64,000 nucleotides of DNA from Serinus canaria (lineage: Eukaryota; Chordata; Aves; Passeriformes; Fringillidae): contig NC_066316.1 in NCBI RefSeq assembly GCF_022539315.1, positions 100,124,179-100,188,178 on the forward strand, read 5' to 3'. Both the position numbers and the translations under genes were made by a program. Positions 1 through 11,314 of the stretch are shown here, piece by piece. Below the pieces are notes generated by a model. The model had not been told where the DNA came from, searched no databases, and saw only the letters and a program-made list of their open reading frames with translations. Numbering within the stretch: the first letter of the stretch is position 1; every line of letters starts with the position of its first letter.

Positions 1-831
1 AACAGCCTGCAGCATAGAGTTCTTTGTTAGAGACAAGTAAATCCCCTGATTAAATCCATAGCCTAAGGTTAAGACAAGCAGTTTGCCTTCATAGTAGGAT
101 TCTTCTGTGATCTATTCCTATTTGTTTAGCTCCTGTTTATAACTCTTCCCAATCAGCAAAATGTGGACAGCAGTTTTTCACAGGGGTGATTGCATCTACT
201 CAATTTATACAGAACCAGAAACTGTCCTGCTGTATTCTGAGTAACTGCCCTGGGTTTCTATACTAGACAAGCCAGAGATCAACACACTTCTAGGTAGATA
301 TTTCTATTTTAAAATTTACCACAATTCTTTATAAAAAAATGGGCCAAAAATTGTTACAAAATGTTTAAGGTGAAAGAGTGCCTTCCGGCAAGGTGTTAAG
401 GAAGCAACTGCTATCAAATTTGTGAGAGGCTTAGACACCATGATCCAGGGAATTATGTAAACACAGATAGGTCAGAGTCAAGGTATTTTTGAAATTCAGG
501 GATTATGAAGGAAACAGACAACATTATCTTACTGGAATCCAAATGAAAACATTGAGAAAAAATTTCATTAAGTTAGTTCAAAGAACTAGGGATGTGGGGA
601 GACTAATGAGCATGTTCAGAAAGATATATGGACTTCAATTTAAATAAAGTAGCACAAATTAGATTTTCAAATTGAGAATGTTGATTCTAAAGCTACTTTT
701 ATTTTTTTAAAGAGAAACTAATAGTAAACAGGAGACTAACTAATAGCAACAGGAGAACATATATCTGGAAACAAATTTTCTGGACTCAGTAATTTTATGA
801 AATAAACAATTGATTTTTGTTAGAAAATCAA
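1..831. other. Unique AT-rich non-coding sequence
   Basis: No recognisable gene, repeat family or RNA is visible. Only short open frames occur and none shows protein-like composition. Around 718-757 there is a short imperfect duplication of a CTAATAG...ACAGGAGA motif. Confidence 0.6.
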
Positions 832-945
832 TATTTAATATTTTAATATTATTTTATTTATTTAATGTTATTTAATATTATTTAATATTATTTAATATTA
901 TTTAATATTATTTTTATTTTATTTAATATTTTAATATTATTTTTC
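832..945. repeat. AT-only tandem repeat, about 10-bp unit
   Basis: The tract is built from TTTAATATTA units, at least five nearly perfect copies in the centre (about 861-910), flanked by degenerate TTTTAATATT and TTTATTTTA variants. It is almost pure A/T. It is a simple satellite-like tract with no coding content. Confidence 0.85.
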
Positions 946-3900
946 TGTTAAAGCTATCAGTTCAAAGTTATACTTGTCACTTACTTTCCTTCCCAAAAGA
1001 ATCTGTCTTCATTCCCCAAGGATAAGGAAAAACAGATATCAGAACTCAAACACTATTTTTTTTCTTGCCAATCTGTACACATCCATGTGTAGGCCTAACA
1101 CTCCTTATGGAAAACTCTACTTTTGAAAAGTAGAATTCTTCAGACAAAAAAAAAAAGTTGCTGATTTTTTTTTTGACATAATTCAGAGCTATATGGACTT
1201 TCTTGAACTTTTACAGAAGCAATAGAGTTTATTTATCGTCATTCTCAGAGCTCCTCTCTACTCTTACTGGTCTCTATCTTACCCTAGGAGGCTCTGAATC
1301 TTCAACTGCCCTTGCACACTCTTACAACAGATGTCATAGCTTTGAGATTCTCAGCTTCATTCCATAAAAACTGACTTAAATCAGCATCTATTTCTCTGCA
1401 CTTCATATTGGACTGCAGGGCCTTCCCCTGAACAGAGGGCATTTTTCCTGCCAAACTCCCTTAGTTAAGGGCAGTTCTCACTGCACAGCAATGCATTGCT
1501 AAAATACAGCAGGGGGATGACAGAAATATTAGATGGAGCCTTAATGATGCAAAATATTTTAACATTTCATTTTCTAAAAGAAGGACTAATGATTAGAATG
1601 GTACAGCACAGTGGCATATCTTACAAGAAACTCAAGTTTCCTTAGATCAGTCAACCTATTACTAATTCAGATACTAAGGATACTTCTTGGAAAAACTGAA
1701 TTATGGTTATGCAGAGATAGTAGTTTTGTTAGGCTTTTTCTAATTACTAACAAGAGGAATCCAGGCTTTTCTCTTTTCCTCATTGCTGACATTTTTTAAA
1801 CCCACTTTGTTGGTTTTGGTGAACCCTCTGGAGCTATAAAATGTATTCATGAGCTAGTTCTGCTCACACTATGTCTTCCATTCTGCTAAAGGGTGTTATT
1901 TTAATTCCATCATATCTGTGTATCTTAAGGGATAGCCATAAGCTTATGGTTTGACTGTCTGCAACTGATTTAAAAACAATCCAAAAAACCCATAAGTAGA
2001 AGAGAAAAAAAAAACCAATAAAACCCAAACAAACTGTGAAGTCTAAACAATTCAACTCCTACACAGCTGCCTTGAATGCATTTCAAGCAGAAATAATTAC
2101 TGTTACTCAGACCAAAGGAAAATCACCTTGCTTCTAGAATGATAAACAACTTTTTTTCGTTTTGTATTGACACTACCAAGTCTAGTTGCATCATTATTTT
2201 TTGTATGCAAAGCATAAAACACTAAATGCAGCATGTGATAGAGGAATATGAAAAGGAAAGGCTTAGAATTCTTTATTTCCTCTACAAATGCAATCAGTAA
2301 TAATGGACAGCAATACTAAGGAAAAAGTAATTTCAGGCTTACTATAAAAAAGAATTTAAAAAACATCTGAAAAATCCAGAACCCAGCATATAAAGAGCTA
2401 TTTCTGCAAGGGAAAAAATAATCTCAGTGTAATACTGAATGTTACTAAAGTGAGAGCCACCAACACAGATAATTAATAGTGTTCAGAATCATCTTCTCTC
2501 TTTTTTTTTGTCATATAAAAGTAGACAGAACTTAACAAAATATTTCTTTCTCAAAAGATTTTTTCATAAAATATTAATAGATGTTCCAGTACACATCACA
2601 ATTTTTACACAAGCTGTCATTTTTCAGAATAGAAACAATGAATTGCACAAAGAAGGCTTAGAAGTACAGTCTTAAAAGTGCCTTCAGGAGATGATTTGGT
2701 CTGTATCCCTGGTCAGGGACATAACCAAAAGTGTCTAGACATAGAATGCTTTTGTCTGGTATTGCCTGAAGATACCTGTTCAAAATAAGGTCTAATACAA
2801 ATTGTACAATCTCCATAGATAATATGTATAATGATGATTTTCTAACCTATATCAAATATTTTGAATTACATTAGGCTTTTTTATTACTATTAGTATGCAC
2901 TCCTACCATTGGTAGATATAAATACATATTTTAGCATTTTGTAAGAATATCTTTCATATATTTGAATATTAGTATATTCTTAAATCCCTTTTCTACTCAT
3001 TCATTTGTGATCTTTTCTAAATTCATTTTAGCAACAGATCAATCTTTACTATCAGCAGTTTGCTCTTTCATAACTCGTTTTAGTGAAAAAATCATCTCTT
3101 CCCAAAGTGTTGACAACCTAGATAAGAGATCAAATTGTGTCCTGCTTATTATGGTCATATCTTGAGGCAGGCAAAACTGACACTTTGCAAGAGTCACTTA
3201 TAGGAGGCAAATGTCCAAACTGTGTTGTTGCCAGAACCTTAAGAGTGATTACAAGTTTGCACTTGCATCAGGCTGATAAAACAGCTCAAAAGATACTAAA
3301 ATGATTCATTGTCATTCTTTTATATTAAACACCAGACCTTAAATAGAAAAATTGAATTTTGATCTTGCTGCTCCATCTGTAGCTGTAATTTGTCTATCTT
3401 TTAAAATGTCTTATCCATTTTTTGGCTACTTGGACAAATTGTCAAATATGAACTACTGCTGTAATTTCTATGAACTACTGAAATAACTGCAGCCTTTTAG
3501 TTTCATTACAGGTGATTACAAAACAGTTATTTCTTTGTGTAAATGCATTCCCAGTGTACAGTTTCTGGACCTTTTTTATCTGCACATTGTCATATGTTTA
3601 TAGAATTTCATCATGAATGCTTCACAAAGAGCATGCAGAATTATCTGTAAATATATTATGGCTGCAGCTACATTAATGGAAAAGGGTCTGTCCTCAGAAG
3701 CTGGCTACATTTCTTTGTCCCCAAGAAAGTCTGTTTTCTTTAAACTACAATAGTAAAAGAGCTTTTTTATTATTTATTTTTAGAATTCATTCCAATCTCA
3801 AGTATTTTGGAATCCAAAAGCAAACTATTAAATAGACTTTTCCTAGATTAATTACCTCTAGTATCTGTTGTTTCAATTGTTTTATGATTTTAATGTACAT

Positions 3901-4285
3901 AATGGTTGTTATGGCTTTTACATTCTCAACCAAAAAAATATCAGTTTATAATATCACCTGTATTTAAAGCTGCCTGTAGACCTTCTTTTCCAAATAAGTA
4001 CAGATGAATTGGTTTGTATCTACATTGAAAATACTGCCGTTTTAAAAATTTTAATAACTATGATACAATAACATGTCTGGAAAGAGACAGCAAGTATTCC
4101 AGGAGATTGGATACAGGATACAGGAGTAGGTTTCTCACATTGTAAACCATGACAGGATACCTCTAGAAGAAAAGATTTTTCATTTGGTAAAGTGCCAAAT
4201 TCTGTAATTAGACAAAATTATATGATTGGAAATATAAAGGTCAGCCTGTTAACTGCTTTCTGATAGGATTGATCTTACAAAATAT
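946..4285. other. Unique AT-rich non-coding sequence
   Basis: About 3.3 kb with no supported gene. The open frames at 1611-1799, 1864-2055 (minus) and 2962-3165 are under 70 codons, hydrophobic and low complexity, as expected by chance in AT-rich DNA. No CR1 or LTR signature was recognised. Short A and T runs lie near 1145-1175 and 2500. Confidence 0.6.
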
Positions 4286-4286
4286 T

Positions 4287-4342
<56 letters not shown>

Positions 4343-4344
4343 CA
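4286..4344. repeat. Compound (TA)n(TG)n microsatellite
   Basis: About ten TA dinucleotides run directly into about sixteen TG dinucleotides, ending in GCGCGCAC. A related short TATA/TG remnant follows near 4360-4378. Alternating purine-pyrimidine tracts of this kind can adopt Z-DNA or cruciform structure and are usually length-polymorphic. Confidence 0.9.
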
Positions 4345-4833
4345 TAATTTCTAGTGTGCACATATATATATCTGTGTAGGCACACTAAAAGGTATTTCCT
4401 GTTTTACAACAATTTGGTAATTTTAAAACGTCTCAATAAAGACTTTTGCAAAGAGCTGGATCAAACCTTTGCTGTGCGAGTTACATTCAAATTCATGTGA
4501 ATTCATTTATTTTTTACTTCTCCACAGGTTTGTTTAACCACCTGCTGAATTCAGAGGGATACCCCTTCTGTTAAAATGGAGTCTAAGACTTCCCTCAATA
4601 GCAAAACTCTCCAAACATCCACATTTTAAACATCCAAATTCCCATTAAAACATTTCCTCTGACTGTGCTCCATAGGATGTTCAGGGCCTTGGACTTCATC
4701 TACACTGGTTATGAAAAAAGCAAGATGCAGGGACTATGCAGTGCTATATGGTTTTCCTTGCCACTGAACTGCTAATCAAAAAATTACTCGGTTTTGGTTT
4801 AGATAAACAAACTCCCTCTCGCTCTATGCCTGG

Positions 4834-5001
4834 TCACAAAATCACAGTCATAGAAGACCAGAATCATTTTTGTTGGAAAAGACTTAAAAAATCATCAGGT
4901 CCAGCCATTAACCCTGCACTGCCAAGCCCACCACCACCACCAAATCATGTTCCTAGACATCATTAACACATGTTAGTTATTTTAAATACCTCCATAACTG
5001 C
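4834..5001 (-). mobile_element. CR1 LINE 3'-end fragment, antisense
   Basis: Read on the plus strand the segment opens with ATCACAGTCATAGAAGACCAGAATCAT, then GTTGGAAAAGACTT...AAATCATCAGGTCCAGCCATTAACCCTGCACTGCCAAGCCCACCACC. This is the reverse complement of the bird CR1 3' untranslated region, and the match runs to TTTTAAATACCTCC. Only the last 160-170 bases of the element are present, so it is a strongly 5'-truncated dead copy. Several mismatches suggest considerable age. The short open frame at 4736-4966 is a by-product of this fragment. Confidence 0.82.
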
Positions 5002-6319
5002 TGTTAACCAACAACAGCCAGCTTGAACAGGACAGCATGGTTTCACAGACAAGTGGAGGCATTAGCTGCTCTTGCAATAAACATGTTGTACTTGGAATCT
5101 CTGTTATTTTCTGATATGGTTTTAGCAAAGAAATACTCAGATATAATTGATTTCTTGATTCTGGTCTTCAGTTCCCATTACACACAGCCTGAGTTATATC
5201 TACACTGCAATCAACACTGCAGACAGACAGTATAAGAAGGGTCTGGGCCTCACCCTGCTGCCTTTTCAGGTCCTCTCCTCATTGGTAATGGAGGATCTTC
5301 CAAGGGTTCCTATTTTGACTTCAACAGATTTTTTATTTGAACACAAAATTTTCAAATCTTACAGGACCATAGTTAAGGGTGGGTAAAAATATTTCCAAAA
5401 CAAGACAGACAACACTGAAACAATCTCCTAGAGGCCAGTCCATTTATTTTGCTTTCTTTGCTAAAACCTATCTGTTTGTCTTGGAGTTAAAGACTGAAAA
5501 CCCATTAATTTAATCTATCTCAAGCTGTTCAGCTACTTTACTTGAAATATAGGCACTTATCCATGATGGAGGCAGCATTAGTGAAGTTAAAAGCAATGAG
5601 GAGTTACGTACAATTATTCAAATTTGTTAACAAAAAAATAGTGTATTTGCAGCCAAGTCTTATTTGTTCACTTTTGTTCACATAAGAATCCTTTTTAAAA
5701 TTGCTGTAAGGTCTAGTCCTTTTTAACCTTAGCAATTTCTAGTGTCTATCAGCTCTGTTGGCACCCTTTGGTTAGAAGCAGTTAGCAAGACCCAGAATTG
5801 CCCCCTGAAAACTGCACTGCAGACTGGGCATGTGGTGTTTCTTTATATCTACCTACATAGCTGAAATGATTGTCATTAGTAGAACCATAAGTACCTCCAA
5901 TATTTTTTAATATGCTTTTGGCCAGCAACCTTTTCTTCAGAATTATAGATTTTTGCAACATTTCTTGTCTTCATATTTGCTATAAGAATGTAATTAAACT
6001 GTATCCTAATTTCAACTCTGACAGACAATCAATTACAAGTTCTTCATCTGTGGCCTCTAATTTAGAAGAGTATTTTGACATTATATGGATTTTTGACTAT
6101 GATTTAGAATCATATTAGATTTTTGGAGCCTTAAGGTCTCTTGTTGCCTTATGTATCCCATCCCTCACAAGGAAGTAGTAATTTATAAGAGCATCAGTAG
6201 GAGAATTAGCCAGGCTAGCTTTTGTGCTGACCACAGTTCTAGCTCAGAGACACAATCTGACATTGTGATAGATGAGATACAACTTTTTCATTTGATGCAC
6301 TGACAGTGGGAGAGTCTAA
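5002..6319. other. Unique non-coding sequence
   Basis: No gene or repeat family recognised. Open frames at 5023-5235 and 5912-6118 are short and without domain-like features. Confidence 0.55.
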
Positions 6320-6817
6320 AATGTTAAGGGTTAAGACTCAAATAATTGGCCATTTGCAGAACCAGAGGATGTTGTGGTGATGGTGTGTAAGGTAGAAGCC
6401 CAGGTGCAGAAGGATCCTGCAACCACCACTGGAGGTTAGTTGCTGGGATTTGAGCCAGATAAGTGAAGAGGCAGATCCTGTCAAGGTGGAATTAATGCCT
6501 TTTATCATGCTAACTTTGTCTCTTACACACCTGACTCAGGTGTAAAAGTCCCCTTCAGGGAAGGCTTCTAGACATTCACACATAGGCCTGAAGATAGTAA
6601 TTCCTTCTGATGGGTCATAACCAGATAAACTACTCTGGGTGAGAAGGAGCTGTCATGTCCAGAAGGTGCCATAAACCATCAGTGATCCCTCCCACACCTG
6701 GACATTCAACCTGACCCTGAGCATATGAACTTAACTTCATGCCTCATGGGCTTTCCTCACCCCTGAGGGATGAAGAGTCCACCATCACTTCAACCAGCAG
6801 ACAATGAAATTGCAACA
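6320..6817. other. GC-elevated anonymous block, possibly an old repeat
   Basis: This 500-bp block is visibly richer in G and C than its surroundings and has no long open frame. It could begin with TGTTAAGGGTTAAG (6322) and end in a CA (6814 or 6817), the terminal dinucleotides of an LTR. No flanking target-site duplication is visible and I do not recognise the family. An old LTR, another repeat, or simply unique sequence are all possible. Confidence 0.2.
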
Positions 6818-6950
6818 ATCAAATCTTGTCACTGGGTCTATGGGTGGTGATGTCTTTCTACTTTTATGTTGTTATATTGCTATTGATAATGATATCCAAA
6901 AAGACTAAGACTATATGCCTCTTTCTATTGCAGGAAAATTTAAATGAACC

Positions 6951-7015
<65 letters not shown>

Positions 7016-7059
7016 ATCTAATCTATCTCTCTATCTATCTATCATCTATCTATCATCTA

Positions 7060-7095
<36 letters not shown>

Positions 7096-7110
7096 ATCTA
7101 TCTATTTATC
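6951..7110. repeat. (ATCT)n tetranucleotide microsatellite
   Basis: About 160 bp of ATCT/GATA-type repeat. An uninterrupted first block of roughly fifteen units (6951-7013) is followed by blocks separated by ATCATCTA, CTCT, TTTC and TTTA interruptions. The 139-codon open frame spanning it reads as repeating Leu-Ser-Ile-Tyr and is an artefact. Long uninterrupted GATA-class tracts are typically highly polymorphic. Confidence 0.95.
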
Positions 7111-8656
7111 CACCTGTCAATCAGTGTTGTTTCACTCTTATCTGCCCTAACGGATCTGTTAGCACAAACCTCAGTTACCCTTGCCTTCAGGGAATGGGCC
7201 AAAACTACTTTGGTCTGGATAACCAAGGGCATACTATTTTGCTAGCAATCCACACATTTTTTTCTGCAGATTCATTTGACATATATTTAAAATTTGCAAG
7301 GATTTGTACTTAGAATCCAGAATTTTCTTAAAAGCAGTTCAGTAATTGATGTAAGGAATGGTTTTGAAATTATTATTCAGAGCTGGGAGTTAAGGCAATT
7401 TTATCTGATCCTGAATAAAGAGAAGTGACCTTCCTATTGCATTTTGAAAAGTTTATCTTCTTCATTCCACTGCAGGAGAAAATAGTTCATGCAATAAAAT
7501 CAGTTCATCACACTTTAGAATTATTAAAATCCAGGCAGAAACTCTGTACAAAAACTAGGGAAAAATCTAACTCTGATAAGGAATAAAGATCTCTCTAGCT
7601 TGGTTAATATCTGCTAAATATCTATTTATCTATTTATACATACCTATACTGTGCATAATTTTTTTTGGGGCTGTCTATATTGCCAACACAACAATGTCAT
7701 CAAATGTCCTTCCTTTCTACCTCAAAGGTTTTATATGACTTTTCATGCGCCTTTCTATTATGGCATGATTTTATGGAATTGTGTTTCACTAATCATTCTG
7801 TTCTAATGTTACTTGTCTTTCCTTATCTTGCCATTTCTGTATCCTATAAACTTTTGCCTTGCAGGTAGTTTTGTATGCACATGATCACATCCATTAGTTT
7901 CCTTCTAAGGCATCTTACTCAACCAGCATTCCTAATGCATCTACTTCTTATCTCACCATGTAAGATTAATGACAAATTGAATTGTACCTGAATTAAAAAG
8001 TCTGGGAGTATATACAGCACAGAAAAAGCCTACCTGAGTCACATGAAACTATATATAATCTATTCCAAACAATATATGGATATTTTTCCCTGCAAAGCTG
8101 AAAAAAAAATATGCTGGAAGCAAGGTTTATAAGTAAAAGGACTGGAAGCATTAACATTTATTTGTGAGTTGTTTATTTAGCAACCAGCTTTTTTTTTTTT
8201 TTTTTTTGTGTGTGCATGATTTGCCAAGATAGTGCAGAAAAAAAAATGGATGACCTATTATCTAAGATACACAATTTTAGCAAGCATTTTGCACAATAAG
8301 TGGACAATTTACACTAAATATGAATAATGAAAATTGTGACCATAAAATTATTTCTATAAACAGCCATCTCTTAAAAATCTGCAGACAGAATTCACTTGAA
8401 ATATATTACTATAGGTAGTATTCATGTAAATACATTACTAAATATAATCACATTTTGTATGGCCTAGAAATTCTACATATGAAGCTGAACTGAGCTCTCA
8501 TAATTGATATTATTATGGGAATGGGTTTGGCTTTTGCAGTTTAATGTTTTATCTGTTTTCACCTTTAAATCATAACCTGTGCATTTCTTCTTTCATTCAA
8601 GATGGGCTATATTTGATTGCTTTATTAAGTGGGAATAAAAGCTTTTTTTTCTCAGC
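7111..8656. other. Unique AT-rich non-coding sequence with a T tract
   Basis: No gene recognised. A run of 19 T followed by GTGTGTG lies at 8189-8213. The open frame 7665-7868 is short and has no recognisable domain. Confidence 0.55.
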
Positions 8657-8903
8657 GTACCACCATTTGAACAGCAGCTGACCCAAGAAAACTTGGGCAA
8701 TTTGGAGGCTTGGCTGGAGCAGCCTGATGTTCAAAACCACTCTAGAAGAAAAAATGGTTTTTCCCATCTTCATGGAGGAGCTGGAATTCTGCAGCCAAGT
8801 ATTCATTCTAGGAAGGGAAGAAGAGGAAAGCACTTTGGTGAAGCTGGTCATCCAGTTCCATGAGAATGAGCAGAACAGATATCGGACCATGCCATAATTA
8901 GAT
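8657..8903 (+). pseudogene. Possible decayed exon or retrocopy, unidentified
   Basis: A T8-CTCAG tract that looks like a splice acceptor ends at 8655. From 8657 the plus strand reads VPPFEQQLTQENLGNLEAWL and onward for about 70 codons to a stop. In another frame, 8760-8902 reads MEELEFCSQVFILG, then EEEESTLVKLVIQFHENEQN, to a TAA. Both stretches have protein-like composition, rich in E, Q, L and K, unlike most chance frames here. One frameshift near 8735-8765 would join them. The LTxExLxxLxxWL spacing faintly recalls a serpin segment, but the rest does not fit, so no family is assigned. The competing 129-codon minus-strand frame (8597-8986) looks like its shadow. Chance remains quite possible. 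Confidence 0.15.
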
Positions 8904-10280
8904 GTGTTTTTGATTAATTCCCATTCATATGTGTCTAGGATTATCCCTGTTACTGAGATAATAAATAAATTCCAATAAGAATACATAACTTATGAAATTG
9001 CACTCTTTAGCGTACAGGGAAAAATTATAAATATATATATTAATATAAACAGCAGTAATTGGACAATTCCATATAAATGAAATTTAAAATAAGCTTTATG
9101 CAGTTAATGCAATAGTTGCCTTTGTAATTTGAAAATGTAAACACAATTTTTTATGCTGATAGGGAGAGGGAGACTGGGAGCTGACAGGTACTCTTTTCAG
9201 ATTTTTATAAGATTTTTAATAACTAATCACTAAACTAGAAACTTGACAATGTAGACACATCATTTTCTGTGTTCTTGCAGTCTATTTTTGAAGACTGACA
9301 AACTAGAAAATATCACACTTCTTTATATCAGATAGGTATTCAGAGTTCAAGCTCATTAATATTTTCCTTTTGTAAAAGAAACCAGACTCATTCTAACACC
9401 TTTGTCAGCTGTCAAAGTCGTCACATGTTTCTATTCACTGGTCCAGATAAAAGCCTCAGATAGGTCCATTAATTTCAGTGAAACTATGCAATTTATGCTT
9501 GCTTTATCCAGCTTGCTGCTGAAATATTTCTATTCAGTTTTGCTCCAAATTAATCATAATTTCTGTAGAGAAAGGGAAGAGAAATAGCACCAGACACAGC
9601 ATGACCCTTCTGCCTCTAACCCAGACCAACATTTGCCTATATTATAGTTACATTGCTTTATTTCCTGCATGCACTTTAAGTGGTTATATTTGTCTTCACA
9701 GCTGCCTTCACTCTTCAGTTTTCTCAGCATGACTCCTTTCTTCTGCATATGACATTTCTGCCTGACACATTACATGCAGGTGGATAATTTCTTACATGTG
9801 GCATCACAAACTAATCTCAAAACCTATTTTCCATGTCATGCTTATGGAATATTAAGAGGGTATAATTCTATACTGATATGACTTCAGAAATAGCACAACT
9901 TTGTTGACTGATTTTTTTTTTTTTTTAGTAAATTATATTTACTAATATAAATACATTTAATGTTATTTTTACTTTTTCTACTAAACTGTCCACTAGATGG
10001 ACAAAATCATAGTGAATATGGAGACTTAATGTTAAAAGAGAGATATAAATCTGCAGCTCTGTAGTTGGACAAGTTATATTCAGTGGCAGTTGATGACAGG
10101 ACCTTAATCCTGCAGTTTGAAATTACTTTTCTGTCTTTTTACTTGTTTTACATCTTCTCTTCTGTGCATTTTATATTTACATCCTTCTTTCCCTGTTGTT
10201 CACATTATGTACATTATATGCAGCAGATATTAGAGCTGTACTGTCAATGTCTTTAGGTAGTAATCCATGAAGATCACCTT
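8904..10280. other. Unique AT-rich non-coding sequence
   Basis: No gene or repeat family recognised. Short open frames at 9402-9587 and 10065-10256 are unremarkable. A T-run lies at about 9911-9926. Confidence 0.55.
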
Positions 10281-11314
10281 ATCCACAAGATAAGGTGGGT
10301 GTTTGGATGGTTACATGGATACAAAAGTGTTTGGAAGGTCAGATCCAGAGGGTAGTGGTCAATAGTTCAGAGTCCCAGTAACATCAGTGACAAGTGCTGT
10401 CCCTCAGGGATCTATACTGAGACCAGTGTTTAATTCCTTCAGTGATGATGTAGATGAAGGGATTGAGTGCCCCCACAGCAAGTGTACAGATGGCACCAAG
10501 CTGAGTGTTGCTGTTGACACACCTGAAGGATGGGATGCCATCCAGAGGGACCTGGACAAACTTGAGAATTGGTCCCATGGCAATCTCATGAGATTCAACA
10601 AGACCAATACAGTCTGCAGCTGGGGCACAGAAACCCCCAGTACCAATCCAGGCTGGGGAATGAACAGATATGGAGCAGCCCAGCTGAGAAGTACTTGGGG
10701 GTGCTCTGGGTGAGAGGCTGGACATGATCCAGCCATGAGCCCCTGCAGCCCAGAAAGAAAAACGTGTCCTGGGCTGCATCCAAAGCAGCGTGGGCAGCAG
10801 GAGAGGGAGGGGATTCTGCCCTCTGCCCTGGTGAGACCCCATCTGCAGGGCTGCATCCAGCCCTGGGGTCCCTGCACAGGAAGGACATGGACCTGTTGGA
10901 GTGAGTCCAGAGGAGGCCACTAAGATGATTTGAGGGATGGAGCACAGATCCTGTGAGGAAAGGTTGAGAGAATTGTGATTTTTCAGCCTGGAAAAGATAA
11001 GACATCAGGGTGATGTAATTGCAGCCTTCCAGTACCTGAAGGGAGTGTGCAAGAAAGGTAGCAAGGAACTTTTTAACTTGTAGGGACACAACAAGGGGGA
11101 GTAGCTTCAAACTGAAGGGGAGAAGTTTTTGATTAGATATAAGGAGGAAATTCTTTACTGGGAGGGTGGTGATGCACTGGAACAAGATGCCTGGAAGAGT
11201 TGGGGATGCCCCACTCCTGGAAGTGTTCAAGGCAAGCTTGGATGAAGCTTTGAGCAACCTATTCTTGTGTCCCTGCCCATGAGAGGGCGTTGGACTAAAC
11301 TATTCTATCATTTT
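10281..11314 (+). mobile_element. CR1 LINE, 5'-truncated, sense strand
   Basis: This is the most complete CR1 copy in the window, about 1.03 kb. It covers the C-terminal part of the reverse-transcriptase protein and the 3' untranslated region. A partial frame at 10387-10713 begins [10 protein letters not shown] and continues through [24 protein letters not shown] and LMRFNK, all typical of CR1 reverse transcriptase. The expected FADD catalytic box is changed to CTDG (10483-10494), so one catalytic aspartate is gone. After about 10640 frameshifts break the frame. The 3' portion (LNIRK-like region, then GGATGAAGCTTTGAGCAACC and ACTATTCTATCAT) matches the CR1 tail and ends at about 11314. The endonuclease and most of the polymerase are missing, so the copy is inert. 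Antisense frames at 10384-11257 are shadows. Confidence 0.93.

Noticed and set aside
2660..2800. Possible CR1-like antisense sequence (GATGATTTGGTCTGTATCCC region)
   Set aside because: Only scattered short matches. It is not distinguishable from chance without an alignment.
6826..7245. 139-codon frame
   Set aside because: Its core is the ATCT microsatellite, read as Leu-Ser-Ile-Tyr repeats.
10384..11257. Minus-strand frames of 157, 178 and 220 codons
   Set aside because: They are antisense to the CR1 whose sense strand carries recognisable reverse-transcriptase sequence.
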